Source: Zeugodacus cucurbitae
Taxonomy: Eukaryota > Arthropoda > Insecta > Diptera > Tephritidae
Direction: 5' to 3'
Assembly (NCBI RefSeq): GCF_028554725.1
Contig: NC_071670.1
Span: 1,178,001-1,242,000 of the forward strand
DNA length: 64,000 nucleotides
Notes under the pieces: generated by a model
Seen by the model: the letters and a program-made list of their open reading frames with translations, nothing else
The model's database searches: none
Told to the model about the DNA's origin: nothing
Shown: one piece after another, positions 12,601-23,849 of the stretch
Layout of the letters: the number at the start of each line of letters is the position of its first letter
Position numbering within the stretch: the first letter of the stretch is position 1
Program-made: the position numbers and the translations under genes

Positions 12601-14596
12601 AAATCACGTTCCTTCTTCAGAGTGCCCAAAAGCACGGTGCTGAATGTGCCATTACCGATGCGACTGTGTACATCGAATATATTTTCGATTTCAGGAATGC
12701 GTTGACGTAAGTCGTTGATAGCCTCTATAAATACAGTTATAAAAAAATGAATTTAGTACCTTATTAATTTATCTGTGTGACGTATAGGCATGTACGAATG
12801 TATGTATGTTTGAATAACAGCTAGATATATAGATAACAATAAATACGAAATATTGAAAAAGCAAATAAGCATTTTTTGTATATAGGCGCATGTATAATTG
12901 CATATATACTTATGTACTCCAAAGTAATAAATAATAGCTTAATCAGTGGCGTCGAACTAGTACTACGCAGATGAATTATTCAGAATATTATTGATTATAG
13001 TTTTATATACATATGTACATTCAAATGTACGAGCATATAAAGTCTTTTGCGCTTAAGTAAATTCAAAACGTTTCAGCGCGTTTGTTTATTTGAGTGTCGA
13101 GTTAATTATAGAATTATGTAAAATATTGTTAAACGTTTGCACATGCAATATTTCTATGGCTTATGACTGCGGCTTGTAAACTTATCTAACTCGTAGAACA
13201 ATAAAATTTTATTATAAGTGCCTACAAACGTTTACAAGTGAATGTCTAAATCACCAAATATATACATACATACATACATATACATATAAGTGCGCTATTT
13301 AATTTACTAAGATGCGATTTTTAACTAATTATTTATTTCATATAAAAAATAGCTTATTTACAATAAATAGAAAGTCAGAAAAGCCTTTACTTTACAATTT
13401 CTTTAAAAACTTTTTAGATGTGGACATTGTTTATAAAAATCTTAATCCTTTACTAATTAGGTGGCGCTTGCGGCAACCTTAGTAAAGGTCGTTTTTTATC
13501 ACAAACGTTATTTTTGTACATACATAAGCATGTATGAGTGTCCGCACATCACAGCAAATTTCAAATTTCATTGAGCAAACACCTCGCACACAAAGTGCCC
13601 GATAAGAAATTCCATCAATGCCCATGGCTTGGAAAGTAAATTTTCAACATTTTTTTGCAACTGATTATTGTTTATTTTCTATACATATATGCTAACGGGC
13701 TTTTCTCACTTTCGGTTTATTGTCATGCAAACAAGTGATAAACACTGTAGAATTATGTGTCAAGTGCACTCACCTTCGTTTTTGTTGCGCATCGCCGTCG
13801 ACGTTGTTAACTTGGGACTGACTGTTGTTACCATCGCTGCGGCATGCTCCATTGCGTTGGTGATTTGTGTGCTCATGATTTTCGTGCTTTTACTGGATTC
13901 GTTGGCCGTTTTGCCGACAGCGAGCATAAGGGCTGGACTCGGCGTGTGATGCATTTGCGTTTGCTGTTTCTGACTGTGTGTGTGTGGATGATGATGACTA
14001 GTGGTGTGCCCGTGGTGGGCGTGATAGTGATGGCTTGAGTTGCTGCTGCGATGCTTGCCGGCACTACTGAGACCACTGTTAGTACCCATGGTTGCTGCTA
14101 CAGCGCTACCGCCTGTCGTGTGATGTTTTTGTCCAACTGTTAGCGTGGGTGCGGTAAGCGTCATTGCGGATGTAACTGCACTGCCAGTGCTGGCACTGAC
14201 ACCACCACCGCTTGTTACTATCATATTGCCATTCCGTATTGTTTTATGTGCTTTCTTTTCCATTTTTTTCCTGACTTGCCGATTTTCCGGCTTTCTTTGT
14301 AGCCGGACTGTAGATTTATTTTGCCGAACTGGAGCAATTTTAGGCAATGTTTTCGCGCTGCCTTCTGCAACGTGGGATTTTTCTGTTACAGTTTGTGGCG
14401 GTGTTGATAAATTTTGCTTTGATGTTGCTGTTGATTCTATCTCCTGACGGGAATTTCTTAAGGTGACACAGTATTTGCCGCCTTTACGAAGTACAATTTT
14501 CACAACACCTTTTGGGCACTTCAGTTTCCTTGAAGCCCCTTTATTCCAAGTTAATTTCTGGTACTCCACGGCAAAGTTTTTCACAACACTAATCCT
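7943..14596 (-). CDS. Cdc7: Cdc7-type protein kinase (replication initiation)
   Basis: A serine/threonine kinase of the Cdc7 family. With its Dbf4-type partner (Chiffon in Drosophila), Cdc7 phosphorylates MCM helicase subunits to fire replication origins. Coding exons on the minus strand: about 14596-13774, 12724-12502 and 9560-7943; phases join cleanly (1, then 2). Exon 2 holds the glycine loop GNGTFSTV (about 12656-12633) and the ATP lysine in FAIKHH. Exon 3 holds HRDVKPSNF (Asp near 9366), DFGLA (near 9309), then a long low-complexity kinase insert rich in Gly, Asn and Ala, GTPGYRPPEVL and VDIWAAGVIF. The joined text KIGGTDNVVGI is diagnostic of Cdc7. Two small cysteine clusters (CVCYGNPQVCNMC and CEVCRNCDQFYFNC) lie around the insert and C-lobe. 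Exon 1 is a basic, Ser/Thr/His-rich tail with no ATG in its first 100 codons, so the true start lies upstream and is unresolved. Confidence 0.9.
9604..9633. repeat. (AG)n microsatellite next to a Cdc7 splice acceptor
   Basis: About fifteen AG units lie 40-70 nt upstream (in transcript sense, as a CT-rich tract) of the exon-3 acceptor at 9561-9562. In the transcript this is a long pyrimidine-rich CUCU tract, of the kind bound by polypyrimidine-tract proteins. Confidence 0.9.
9634..12501 (-). other. Large intron of the Cdc7-like gene
   Basis: Non-coding, 2.9 kb between exons 3 and 2. It contains a run of CAAA repeats at about 10276-10297, a GC-rich tract near 11074-11106 made of GGCGCGGC and CCCGG words, a (GTA)n stretch near 11113-11135, and seven TGACGT/ACGTCA hexamers from 10176 to 11764. 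It is clearly less AT-rich than most spacers here, which suggests an embedded regulatory region. Confidence 0.6.
10176..11764. promoter_or_regulatory. Cluster of CRE-like TGACGT hexamers
   Basis: TGACGT or its complement occurs at 10176, 10491, 10674, 10694, 11217, 11373 and 11759. Two lie 20 bp apart inside a repeated word GCTGTGACGT or close variant. TTACGTCAG at 11216 is a fuller CREB/ATF-type site. Fewer than one such hexamer would be expected by chance in 1.6 kb at equal base frequencies. Regulatory function is inferred only. Confidence 0.35.
12725..13773 (-). other. Intron 1 of the Cdc7-like gene
   Basis: AT-rich intron of 1.05 kb with donor AACGAAG/GTGAGT and acceptor TTTATAG/AGGC. 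It contains runs of ATAC at 13263-13288. No gene seen. Confidence 0.7.
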
Positions 14597-15712
14597 CTAT
14601 AAGAAATTTTCTTATGTATGTTTACCAGTCACCTCGCAAGGACACACGGAAAAACGCTCCGTCTGCGCTGCCAAACGCAATATCTTGGCGATTTTTGCCA
14701 AAATTTAAAATATATTTAAAATTTGTAATTCACTTAGAACCGAACTCATATGAATTCATATATTTTCGCTCTTGTTCGTCGACATACAAACAATTTTGCA
14801 CAAGAAAATTTATTTGACTGCCCAATGTTGTCGATCGAAATAGTATTGGAATTTTTTTATTATTTTATTTCCCGTATGGTTAAAAAGACGTTTAAAAATA
14901 ATAAATAGAAATTTTACTAATGTGAAAATATGAAAAAATTATTTAAAAAAACATATCCGTCTTGCAGCTCTGCTGTCAAATTCCGAAAATCGAGTTTGCT
15001 ACGAGAATGACGGCAAGACTGAAAGTGAATTGGGCCCGGTGTTGCATTTTCCGGGCAAGGCAACACGGTCGGGAGTTCCTGTTCGAGCTTTGTAATCGTT
15101 GATGTTTCGTTTATTTGACGTTTACTCACGTAAAGAAATGAGGAGCAGCTGGCAAATCAGACCCCACAGCGCAAAAAACAACAACACTAAGGCAAATGCC
15201 ACCAAAAGAACGATGAAAAAACGTTTCACTAAAATTTGTAAAAATTACGGCCAATTCGCCAATTGGGGAGCAGAAAACAGCTGCTTTGGGGCGAAACTGC
15301 ATGAGTGTGGTTGCCATATGACTTTTAACGGCAAATGCTTAAATAGTAGAAATGTCAAACTAATTAATAGCCTAGACAGATGGTAGCGATAATCTACATT
15401 AGCGGGCTTGATTTGGTTTAACTTGCATATTTGACCCATTTTAATGCAGATTCGTAATGACATTTATTGCAGGTTTTTATTATAAATAAATAACAAATTA
15501 ATTGTGCAAAGCAAATATATATTTGGCAATACCATCGCATTTCATTCTGTGACGAATTCGCCGACATACTTTGCCATTCACAATAGATTTCTTATTAGAC
15601 AGAGGTCGATTGCATTTGTAAATAAATAAAACAGTATCAAAAAATTTCAGCATTGATAAGAATCGAATTATAAAAATTAAAGAATGATTATAAACACAAC
15701 AATAATTAGATG
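14597..15712. other. Spacer between the Cdc7-like gene and the first GMC gene
   Basis: Apart from the uncertain 5' exon at 15130-15317 I see no gene. TTTATT at 15476-15481 is a possible poly(A) signal (AATAAA) for the minus-strand GMC gene. Confidence 0.5.
15130..15317 (-). CDS. Candidate 5' exon of the Cdc7-like gene (uncertain)
   Basis: The frame opening at ATG 15317 reaches a good donor (TTTAC/GTGAGTAAA, exon end 15130) in phase 2. Using the acceptor AG at 14596-14595 (exon from 14594) it would join the kinase exon in frame, giving 949 residues in all. The encoded text is hydrophobic and shows no recognisable domain, so it may instead be untranslated leader or not an exon at all. I list it because the first kinase exon lacks an early ATG and needs an upstream exon. 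Confidence 0.25.
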
Positions 15713-17679
15713 TTAATCTTTCTTATTACTAGTAGGCTGTCTTTGTGACAACGCCTTCAGCACGGCCCAATCCGTTTTTATGAAATCCGCTGCACGCTCC
15801 GCTATCATGATGATTGCCGCATTGGTATTAGCGCTTACCACATTGGGCATTATGCTCGCATCCGCCACTCGTACATTCCAAGTGCCATGCAGACGCAGTT
15901 GCGAATTCACACACGTAGTAACATCGGTTGGTGGACCCATCTTCACAGTTCCTGTTATGTGGAAAAGAGTCGCACTGAAATATTTAATGTAACACCGCCA
16001 ATAATCGTCACTTCTAAATTTCAGCTTATCACATTCCTCTACAGGTATATGTAGTATGGTGGCATTTACAGCGCGGTATGCTGCAGTACGCTCTAGGCGC
16101 TCCAGAAAGCGCACACCATGCAACATGTTATCCAAATCCTCCGGCACTGTGAGGTAGTTGGGTATAATGCGTGGCATGTCTTTATAGTTTTTACTTTTTA
16201 AACGTATTTGTCCGGTTGACTTCGGATGCGCAAGCACATTGAAGGTATGCATCAAATCTGTTTGATTCACAGCACGACGTAAGTAATCAGCATACTGTGT
16301 TTGCATTGCTAACGAATCGGTGGATAGATTTATTGCGCCGATGTCACTGTAATGATTGAATATGTTGTGGAACTCGGTTGTGGGGTATGGCACATCGCTT
16401 TTGGGCACCGTATTGACAAAACTAACCATGGAAACGGTAGATGGACTGGAGAAAGGTCCCTTTCTATGCAACAAATAGTCAAACATACTATGCATGGCCT
16501 GCTCGTTGGTAATACGCTTCTTAGGACGCGCATTCATTTTGAAATATATCGAAGACATTACATGATCTTGCAGATTATTACCAATGGGCAAATCGTGCAC
16601 CAATGGAATCTTCATTTCATCTAAATGTGACTTCGGTCCAACTCCTGAGAGCAGCAGCAGCTTCGCCGACTCAATTGTGCCAGCAGAAACCACAACTTCG
16701 CGTTGAAACTTTGCTGTCATGCTGTACATCTCGCGCAACATGAATGTCACCGACGTTGCGCGCTGCCCACTCTTATCGAAATTGATTTTTATTGCACGCG
16801 CATGCTTGATTACATGTAGGTTCGGACGTTTACTTACGCGTGCCAGATAAGTCTTACCGGTGCTCATGCGTCTACCATTCTCCAGGGTGCCTGGCGCGCG
16901 TGTACAACCAATGGCTGCGCCATCATCGCCAATTTCCTTCACACGCGGCACACCCAACGTTGCCGAAGCATTACAAACCAAATTGAGAATATCATCGTAT
17001 GCGAAATTGAAATCATTCAGCACCACGTGACCCATGGGATGCGTGCGATTGCCGACTGGGGTTACAGCTTTACGGAAGTAGCGCTGCACATCATCCCAAC
17101 CCCAACCGACGTTGCCCATAGCCAGCCAGTTGTCATAGTCGCGGCGATTGCCACGCACAAAAATCATGCCGTTTATGGCGCCGGTGCCACCAATCATTTT
17201 ACCGCGCGGCCAGTAGCATGCGCGTCCACGCGCAGCAAAGCAGGCGTTGGTCTGCGGTTCAGTGTAATAGTTCCAGGTGTGATTCGTAAACAACGTATAC
17301 GGATAAAAACTGGGTATCTTGGCATAATATGGAAGAAGAGGGGGAAGATGTTTAATAAATACTCAATTCAGCGAAATGCGCTCACCTCAGATTCCTGCGG
17401 TGGATCACCGCCTGCCTCCAGCACGAGTACCTTCCAATTAGGATTCTCACTCAAACGACTAGCAACCACAGAGCCAGCCGTACCAGCGCCGACCACCACA
17501 AAGTCATATGTCGACAAACCACTATTCAGCGCCTCTTCGCCATAGTCCTTGGGCCAATCGTCCTTGGCGGATATTGCGCATTGCGCGGTAATGAGCGTCT
17601 GTATCAAGGTGTTCAACAAGCTGCCCGCTAGGCCCACATTGGGATTGGGACAGTGCGCGTTCAAAAGCGGCGCAGACAT
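15713..17679 (-). CDS. GMC oxidoreductase 1 (glucose dehydrogenase-like)
   Basis: An FAD flavoenzyme of the glucose-methanol-choline family, which oxidises an alcohol, sugar or steroid; the substrate is not readable from sequence. Exons 17679-17386 and 17317-15713 (intron 68 nt, phase 0 after QESE, acceptor AAG/ATACCC) give 632 residues, a usual length. FAD-binding VVGAGTAGSVVASRLSE starts near residue 62 and ends in VLEAGGDPP. GMC signature 1 is PRGKMIGGTGAINGM (from 136), signature 2 GTIESAKLLLLSGVGP. The catalytic histidine is in LFHITGTVKMGP (about 551), with the paired Asn in ANTNAAI 44-46 residues later. The start at 17679 (MSAPLLNAHC) is preferred because it aligns with the paralogue's start; an ATG at 17733 is also in frame. 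The hydrophobic N terminus (about 16-34, ending TAQCAIS) resembles a secretion or membrane signal. Confidence 0.93.
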
Positions 17680-18453
17680 TTGAGGTCTATGATGCGAACC
17701 TTGTGTAATGCCGTTATATTTTAGACTAAACATAAGGTCAAAGTGTTTCACTTGGGTTCCATTTCAGAACAGTTGCGAAGTTAGTGTCTATAGAATGAGG
17801 GCACACGTGTCATAAAGGGTGCTCTAGTTGTTTAGTTTCAATAAAATTCGTTCCAGATAAATTGCGTTAAAAAGGAAACAATCGCTTGCTGACCTAGATA
17901 ACTTAAGCTTCCAGACCCGGGGGGAAAGACAAAGAAATTTCGATTTAGACCATTAAATCAGTTGATTTTAGGCTGCACCAATATGGTCGGCTTAGACTAG
18001 ACCATAGATGTTTGAGTTCTCCAGCCGTTTATACCGTCCGATCACGCGTCGTAGTATTGTATCTACGCAATTTCGCTTTTATCGTAAAACGTTTGATATA
18101 TTTGTGTATGTCGCCACAGCCCTTTAATCTCGTCTTCTTTCTGTCCAAGTACTGTCTTTGCTGCAGAGGTTCATTCTCACCTGAATGTTGAACAAATTTC
18201 TATTCTCAGAAGAATATAATTTAGTGGTCCCGATTACTTCAAGACCCTATCAACCCTTCAGTTGGCATTCTAGAGAGACTTGAAAGTATATCATGGCCGA
18301 AAATACACTTGCTTGTGCTCTTTATAGAACAATGGCCCCATACAAATCACAATTAAACAATAAGTCACCAACACGCGCTTTGAATTGAATGTGGGACAAC
18401 AGCTTTTAACTGACGAGCTTCAGAAGTTTGTAGTTATTTTAAGAATAACCGTT
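17680..18453. promoter_or_regulatory. Divergent promoter region of the two GMC genes
   Basis: The two GMC start codons face away from each other with 774 bp between them, so both promoters must lie here or the genes share elements. I could not assign a TATA box or initiator with confidence; the stretch also contains both 5' leaders. Confidence 0.5.
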
Positions 18454-20373
18454 ATGGCAAGCGCTTCGTTTCAGCTGCCTTGCGCATCGCAAAGCGTCGG
18501 TGCAGTAAACAGTTTGGTGTCCACATTGGTTCAAACACTGCTCACAGCACAATGTGCTATTTCGACTAAGTCCGATTGGCCCAAGGATTATGGCGACATG
18601 GCGTTAAAGGATGGACTTGGCGAATACGATTTCATCGTTATCGGCGCCGGTTCAGCCGGTTCGGTGGTGGCCAGTCGGCTGAGTGAGAATCCCAAGTGGA
18701 AAGTGCTGGTGTTGGAAGCTGGCGACGATCCACCGCAAGAGTCGGAGGTGAAAACAGTCCCTTTATAAGCATATTTTCTTATTCAAGTCAGGTATTTATT
18801 GTAGATCCCCACCTTTACTGTTACCATGCAGCAAAGCCGTCACAGCTGGCACTACTATTCCGAGCCACTGCCACACATTTGCCAGGGGCTTAAGCACCGC
18901 CTCTGTTACCATCCGCGCGGGAAGACAATAGGTGGTTCGGGCGCAATCAACGGAATGATCTACGTGGAGGGGCATCGCAAGGACTTCGATGATTGGCTAG
19001 CCGCCGGCAACACAAAGTGGGGTTGGGCGGATGTCAAGCGCTATTATGAGAAGGCAGTGCGCCCGGTGGGTAACGCCACACATCCGAAGGGCTATGTGGT
19101 GCTTACCGAGGACTATACAGGCGCTAAGACGATGATAGACACGGCGATCTTCAATGCCACCGCCGAGTTGGGCTTGCCAAGGTTGGGAAAGCTGTACAAT
19201 GGCATAGAAGTTGGAACAATGTATTTGCCTATAACGATAAAAGATGGCAGACGCATGTCCACGGGCAAAGTGCATTTGGCTAAAGTGTCGGGGCGCCCCA
19301 ATTTGCACGTGATCAAAAACGCGCATGTGCGTAAGATACACTTCGACCGCGCCGGTACGATAGCCACTAAAGTGACGTTCGTGCTGCGTGGCATGTACGA
19401 GCTGAGCGCCAAGGTGCGCAAGGAGGTAGTGCTCTCAGCCGGCACTATAGATTCTCCAAAGCTGTTGCTCTTATCCGGCGTTGGACCGCACAAGCATCTC
19501 AAAGCGTTGCGTATACCGGTGGTGCGCGACCTGGAGATCGGTACGAACTTGTGTGATCACGTGATTACTACGCTTTTCTTTAGGTTACCCAACAAAACCT
19601 TGATTGCGCCCAGTCAATTGCGCGCCTTGGATGGCATCTACGACTATCTAATACACAATCGCGGCAATTTGCGAGGCAATCCTAGCGGCACCACGTCCTT
19701 TGTAAATACCAAAGGTGACAGCGCGGTGCCAGACTTACAGCTGCATTACACGCTCTACCGACGTGAAAATATAGACCACTTCCGAAGTCACTTGAGCAGG
19801 CGCGATGATAAGATCGTTGCACGCTTAAGTAAGCATTTCAAAGACGCACATTTGATATCCTTCATGTTGATATTGGCCAAACCACGCTCCGTTGGCAAGT
19901 TACGACTACGCAGTGCCGATTATCTGGATCCGCCACGCATGTACTCCAACTATCTCGATGATCCCGAAGATGTGGCGACGCTGCTGCGAGGCATACGCTT
20001 TCTCGAGCGTCTAGAGCGCACGAAGACGATGCGCGCGCTAAATGCAACACTGATTCATATACCTTGCGACGAATGCGACGGCTACAAGTACCGTACGGAC
20101 GCCTATTGGCGCTGTTACATCAAATACATGGGCGAGGGTGGCTTCCACCACACAAGCACGGTGAAAATGGGACCCAAAAGTGATCGGGATGCCTGTGTGG
20201 ACCCGCGCTTGCTACTGTACGGCGTAAAGAATGTACGCGTAGCGGACGCCAGCATAATGCCCGATGTGCCACGAAGCAATACGAATGCGCCGACGATTAT
20301 GATTGGCGAACGTGCGGCTGACTTTATAAAGGAGGATTGGAAGGAGTGCGACGAGCGAGTGGAGCCGAAGTGA
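18454..20373 (+). CDS. GMC oxidoreductase 2 (glucose dehydrogenase-like)
   Basis: A second FAD-dependent GMC oxidoreductase, paralogous to its divergent neighbour. Exons 18454-18747 and 18805-20373 (intron 57 nt, phase 0, again after QESE, acceptor GTAG/ATCCCC) give 620 residues. The first exon is 294 nt in both genes. FAD motif IVIGAGSAGSVVASRLSE is followed by VLEAGDDPP; GMC signature 1 is PRGKTIGGSGAINGM and signature 2 is GTIDSPKLLLLSGVGP. Near the C terminus GGFHHTSTVKMGP carries the catalytic His, and SNTNAPTIMIGERAADFI the paired Asn. The N terminus (to TAQCAIS) is hydrophobic, as in the neighbour. The start is the ATG of MASASF, giving the same length upstream of the FAD motif as in the paralogue; an upstream in-frame ATG at or near 18385 would add 23 residues and seems less likely. 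Substrate unknown. Confidence 0.93.
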
Positions 20374-20498
20374 GAGGAGCACATTTTTCGGATAAAAGTT
20401 ACGAAATATATTATAATACATTTATTAACTGTATTTACTGGACAATAAGTCAAATAACCGTATGGGAGTTTGGGTTTCAAATTAAAATGCAAAAGGTA

Positions 20499-20508
20499 AA
20501 TAAATAAA
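20499..20508 (+). terminator. Poly(A) signals of GMC oxidoreductase 2
   Basis: Two overlapping AATAAA words lie about 125 nt after the stop codon. Confidence 0.5.
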
Positions 20509-20901
20509 ACTAGCGTTTTTTGTGTAGAAATTTTCAGCATTCGAAAGCTAGTAGCTAGTAGATTATTTGGTCCACTTTCCAAAAAGGTAAAATATAAAAA
20601 TTGATCTTAAAAAAGTATCAACATTTGTTGTAAAAATTTGAAAAACCACAAAAATCTTCTCTGCCATTTTACATAAGTCGAGAGAAACCGGCACTACAAG
20701 AAAATACAGCACTTACGTAACACGTAAAACTTTAATATCGAAAACCCATAATAATTTTCACTTAGACACAACTAATGACGGACCCTCCAAAATAAGTTTG
20801 CCAAAATTTTGCATAAAATTTGTGGGCATTTCAAAATGTTGTCCTCTCTTTTATTGCCATTACAAAAAAACACAAAAACGATTTCGACTACGCGGGCGCC
20901 A

Positions 20902-21332
20902 TTAACAATCGTAGGATTCACAGCACATGGGAAAAGGCTTGGAGTTGTCCTGCGGCGTGTGCTTGCAGCTAGCTGGTGCGGCAATGGACGGACAGCTATA
21001 ACAACAAATTGAAATAAAAAACAATAATTATCACTAAAAGTAGCAACAAAGTGGAGCGCAGCAACATACGTTATGGCAGAGATTTCGCCGGGTCCATCGC
21101 AGGTATACTGGGCGCATTCGCCTCTTATTTGGAACTTTTCGTGCTTATTCGCCTTTTCACCGCTAAGCTCACAATCGGCTTTTGGGGAATCGAAAGGAAG
21201 AAAGCAAATATTATTTTTTAAATATTTTCAAACACATCGACGCGCCATCACACACTTACCGGCCGCTGCGCTGTCCAGCAAGGCAGCTAATACCACCACC
21301 AATAACAAAGCAACAACACCAAAAAACTTCAT
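20902..21332 (-). CDS. SVWC-domain secreted protein A (Vago-like family)
   Basis: A small secreted protein with one von Willebrand factor C-like (SVWC) domain. Exons 21332-21260, 21178-21070 and 20995-20902 give 91 residues; joins are phase 1 and phase 2. Residues 1-24 (MKFFGVVALLL...) form a signal peptide. The mature part has the eight family cysteines: ADC, GEC, YTC, TCP, SCK, then MCC and the final YDC. The second intron falls exactly before the fourth cysteine (AC/C TGT). The closing motif KPFPMCCESYDC is typical. Insect SVWC proteins act outside the cell; the best known, Vago, is induced by infection, and others respond to diet or injury. The role of this member is unknown. It is the shortest and most diverged of the six, lacking the YYEEL motif after cysteine 1. 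The exon-2 acceptor (CAAAAG/CCGATT) lies in a weak pyrimidine tract and was chosen because it restores the frame. Confidence 0.82.
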
Positions 21333-21887
21333 AGCGACTTATGGGAGATTTCTAGATTTCTATCTTCACTTGACAAAACTCAAAGAACGACTGTGCGCTG
21401 CCTACTCAATGTCAGCGCTTATTAATACTCTTCAGTGCGGTGCGGTTGTTTATTGTTAGTTATTTTTGTTTTGTTTTGAAATTCTAATATTTAATGTGTT
21501 TATTGAGTGCTCGGAACACAGCGCAACTATCAGCGCGATTCAGTGCGATTTAAAGACAGATACTAAAATATAGGGGATTGCCGGAACGCTTGAGAACCGG
21601 TTCGGTTCAAGCAGGTGATAGGGTGAGGAGTGGGGGAACAGTATTTTTTTTTTCAAATATAAACACACACACGTTTTGGAGGCTCGCTGTGTTCCCGTAT
21701 GAAGTTGTTTAATACGATTTTTTAATATTCCGATAATTGCCCCTTAAGTACACGGGTATTTTGAACTTACGTCAGTGACATGTTTGGATATGCAATTACG
21801 ATTTTTTTATTCTAAATTCATAATTTTTGTTTCTAATTAATTCGAAATTAAATATACAAACGGAATAGATTAATTGACAACTTAGCA
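21333..21887. other. Spacer between SVWC genes A and B
   Basis: No gene seen. The 100 bp beyond 21333 should hold the leader and promoter of gene A (on the minus strand a CACAGTCG initiator-like word and a TATTAATAAG TATA-like word). A polyT/polyA tract and an (AC)n run lie near 21643-21671. Confidence 0.5.
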
Positions 21888-23597
21888 TTAGTCGGCACAT
21901 TTGATTTGGGTGCAGCAGTCGGGATAAGGCTTGCTATAATCGGGTGGCTGCTCAATGCAACCGTGTCGTAGCAGATAACGGTCACAGCTGCAAGTGAGAA
22001 ATGTGAAATAGCACATAAAGTAAAAGTAAATTATTAAAATTAAAACAAAAAAGGATTAATAGTATGGATTTTAAATTCTGACAGTTGCTTGGGCGAGTTT
22101 TTGGTGTAAACTGAAGGGCCCTACGCTATACGGAACTAATCGAAAGTCTGATAGATTCTTTAAGCAGTTTATTATAGTGAAATTTAGCCATTACTCGGCA
22201 GCAAAGCAAATAGCTGAATATAATTAATCTATGTTTCTGCCTCGTAGGTTTTATACCTACAAAAACGCGAGCGGTGGTCACGTACTAACTGAACAAAATA
22301 GCTACGTTTGTGTTATCTCCTAAATTGTGTACCGAATTGGTGGTTTAGGAATCTCAATAAGATTAATAACGTAAATTGTCGATAAAGAGGTTACAGGGAG
22401 ACGATTTAGTACTCAAAATGCGAGCAAAACTAGATTAAGACATGGCAAACTGATTTTTATACACAAATTTGATATTAAAGTCACAGATCAGTAAGACAAA
22501 GCGAAAGATCTTGAAAAATAACAGTTCAAGATTGAAAAAAAAATGCAATAATCATATTAAGGAGAAAATGTAAAAGTTGATCAAGCTCCAAGATTTCTTT
22601 TTTTTCTTACTTTCAGTACTAGGTCTCATTTTTAAGAGCTATTTGTATCGCAGACTCTCTACAAATTAATTTTGGTTGAAAAGAAAGAATGGAGTTAACA
22701 GAAAAAGCGACGAAAGATCTAAGCGAAATTTATCATATATTGTTCAGTTTAAAAATAAAAATTCGAAAAATTTAAAATAGATTTGAAAAAAAAAATTCTT
22801 AAAACCAATAACAAGTTTTCTTAATGTTCACTTTAAATTAATAAAAAAATATCCCAACTTACTGCTTTATCACCAGCACATAATCGTAGCGGCAAGATAC
22901 CGTTATGCATTGATATTCTATATCTATGGGATACAGGGTGTCATTGACCGGCACCGCGAGCTGGAGTTCCTCATAGTAACAGTGGTTTGGTAGCACTAAA
23001 TGGCGAAACAAACAGTAAGATCATAAAAGTAAGGAAACACATTTAAGTGGAATGAATTATTTTCGTATGGAAATTAATGATTTTGTAATGGAAATGAATT
23101 TATATAAATTTTTATTTTTTTTTAGGAAACAATTTTAATTGGAAAAAAATGTATAAGAGAAATTTTCAAATTAATACTTGACGATTATTTATTTTTATTA
23201 ACGACTAAATGCGATACGGAGCTAACTATAAGGCACTAACTTTCGAATGCTGAACGTTTTTGAAAATATTTCGGAAGTTTAAAATTTTAGGTGATGAAAG
23301 AATTTTGATTTAATACATTTCGTTTGGTAAAAAAAATTTTTTGAAATATTAAAAACAAATTATTATAAGAAATTGTCATGGAAAAATATAAAAAAAATAT
23401 TAAATTAAAATATTAAAAAAAACATGAAAGTATCATTTTGATTAAACCCCCATTTGATGACAATGAAAAGCATGTAATGATAACTGAATGAATATTTCTG
23501 ACTTACCGGCATGCTTAGTGTTACCATAGTATTGTGTGGAGAATGTCCAAGTTAAGGGTAATGCTGTGAAGATGATGCAGATGAGTAGTGGAGACAT
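21888..23597 (-). CDS. SVWC-domain secreted protein B (Vago-like family)
   Basis: A secreted one-domain von Willebrand factor C-like protein. Exons 23597-23507, 22995-22863 and 21987-21888 give 107 residues (phases 1 and 2). The signal peptide is MSPLLICIIFTALPLTWTFS. The domain opens NHCYYEELQL, continues with YQCITVSC and ends KPYPDCCTQIKCAD, giving the eight conserved cysteines with the adjacent pair near the end. The second intron sits directly before the fourth cysteine (CA/C TGT). Introns are long (about 0.5 and 0.9 kb) and very AT-rich. A 5' untranslated exon is likely, because TTTCTTTACAG lies just upstream of the ATG on this strand. One sequon (NDT) is seen. Closest in motif to proteins C and E of the cluster. 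Function beyond the family is unknown. Confidence 0.86.
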
Positions 23598-23830
23598 TTT
23601 GTAGATTTCTTTTGATGATAACTGTAAAGAAATAGAAAAATTAAAATTATAAAAAATTTCAATGAAATAATTTAATACAACCATATGCACATAACTAAGA
23701 ATACTACAACAAGAAATGGACAAGGACAGACAGACATGAAGCGAGACACTGCTGCGTGTTGTGATCCGGTATAGGCATAAATATGTTCTTCTACAGATCG
23801 ACGATCCTTTCTGCTGATCATTATCGGCCC

Positions 23831-23836
23831 TTTATA
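23831..23836 (-). promoter_or_regulatory. TATA box candidate for SVWC gene B
   Basis: On the minus strand TATAAAGGG lies about 240 nt upstream of the gene B start codon, which fits a leader interrupted by the 5' intron inferred there. Confidence 0.35.
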
Positions 23837-23849
23837 GGCGGTTTTCGTT

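Noticed and set aside
15099..15386. 95-codon plus-strand frame near the Cdc7/GMC spacer
   Set aside because: Overlaps a minus-strand frame of similar length; no motif or splice partner on the plus strand.
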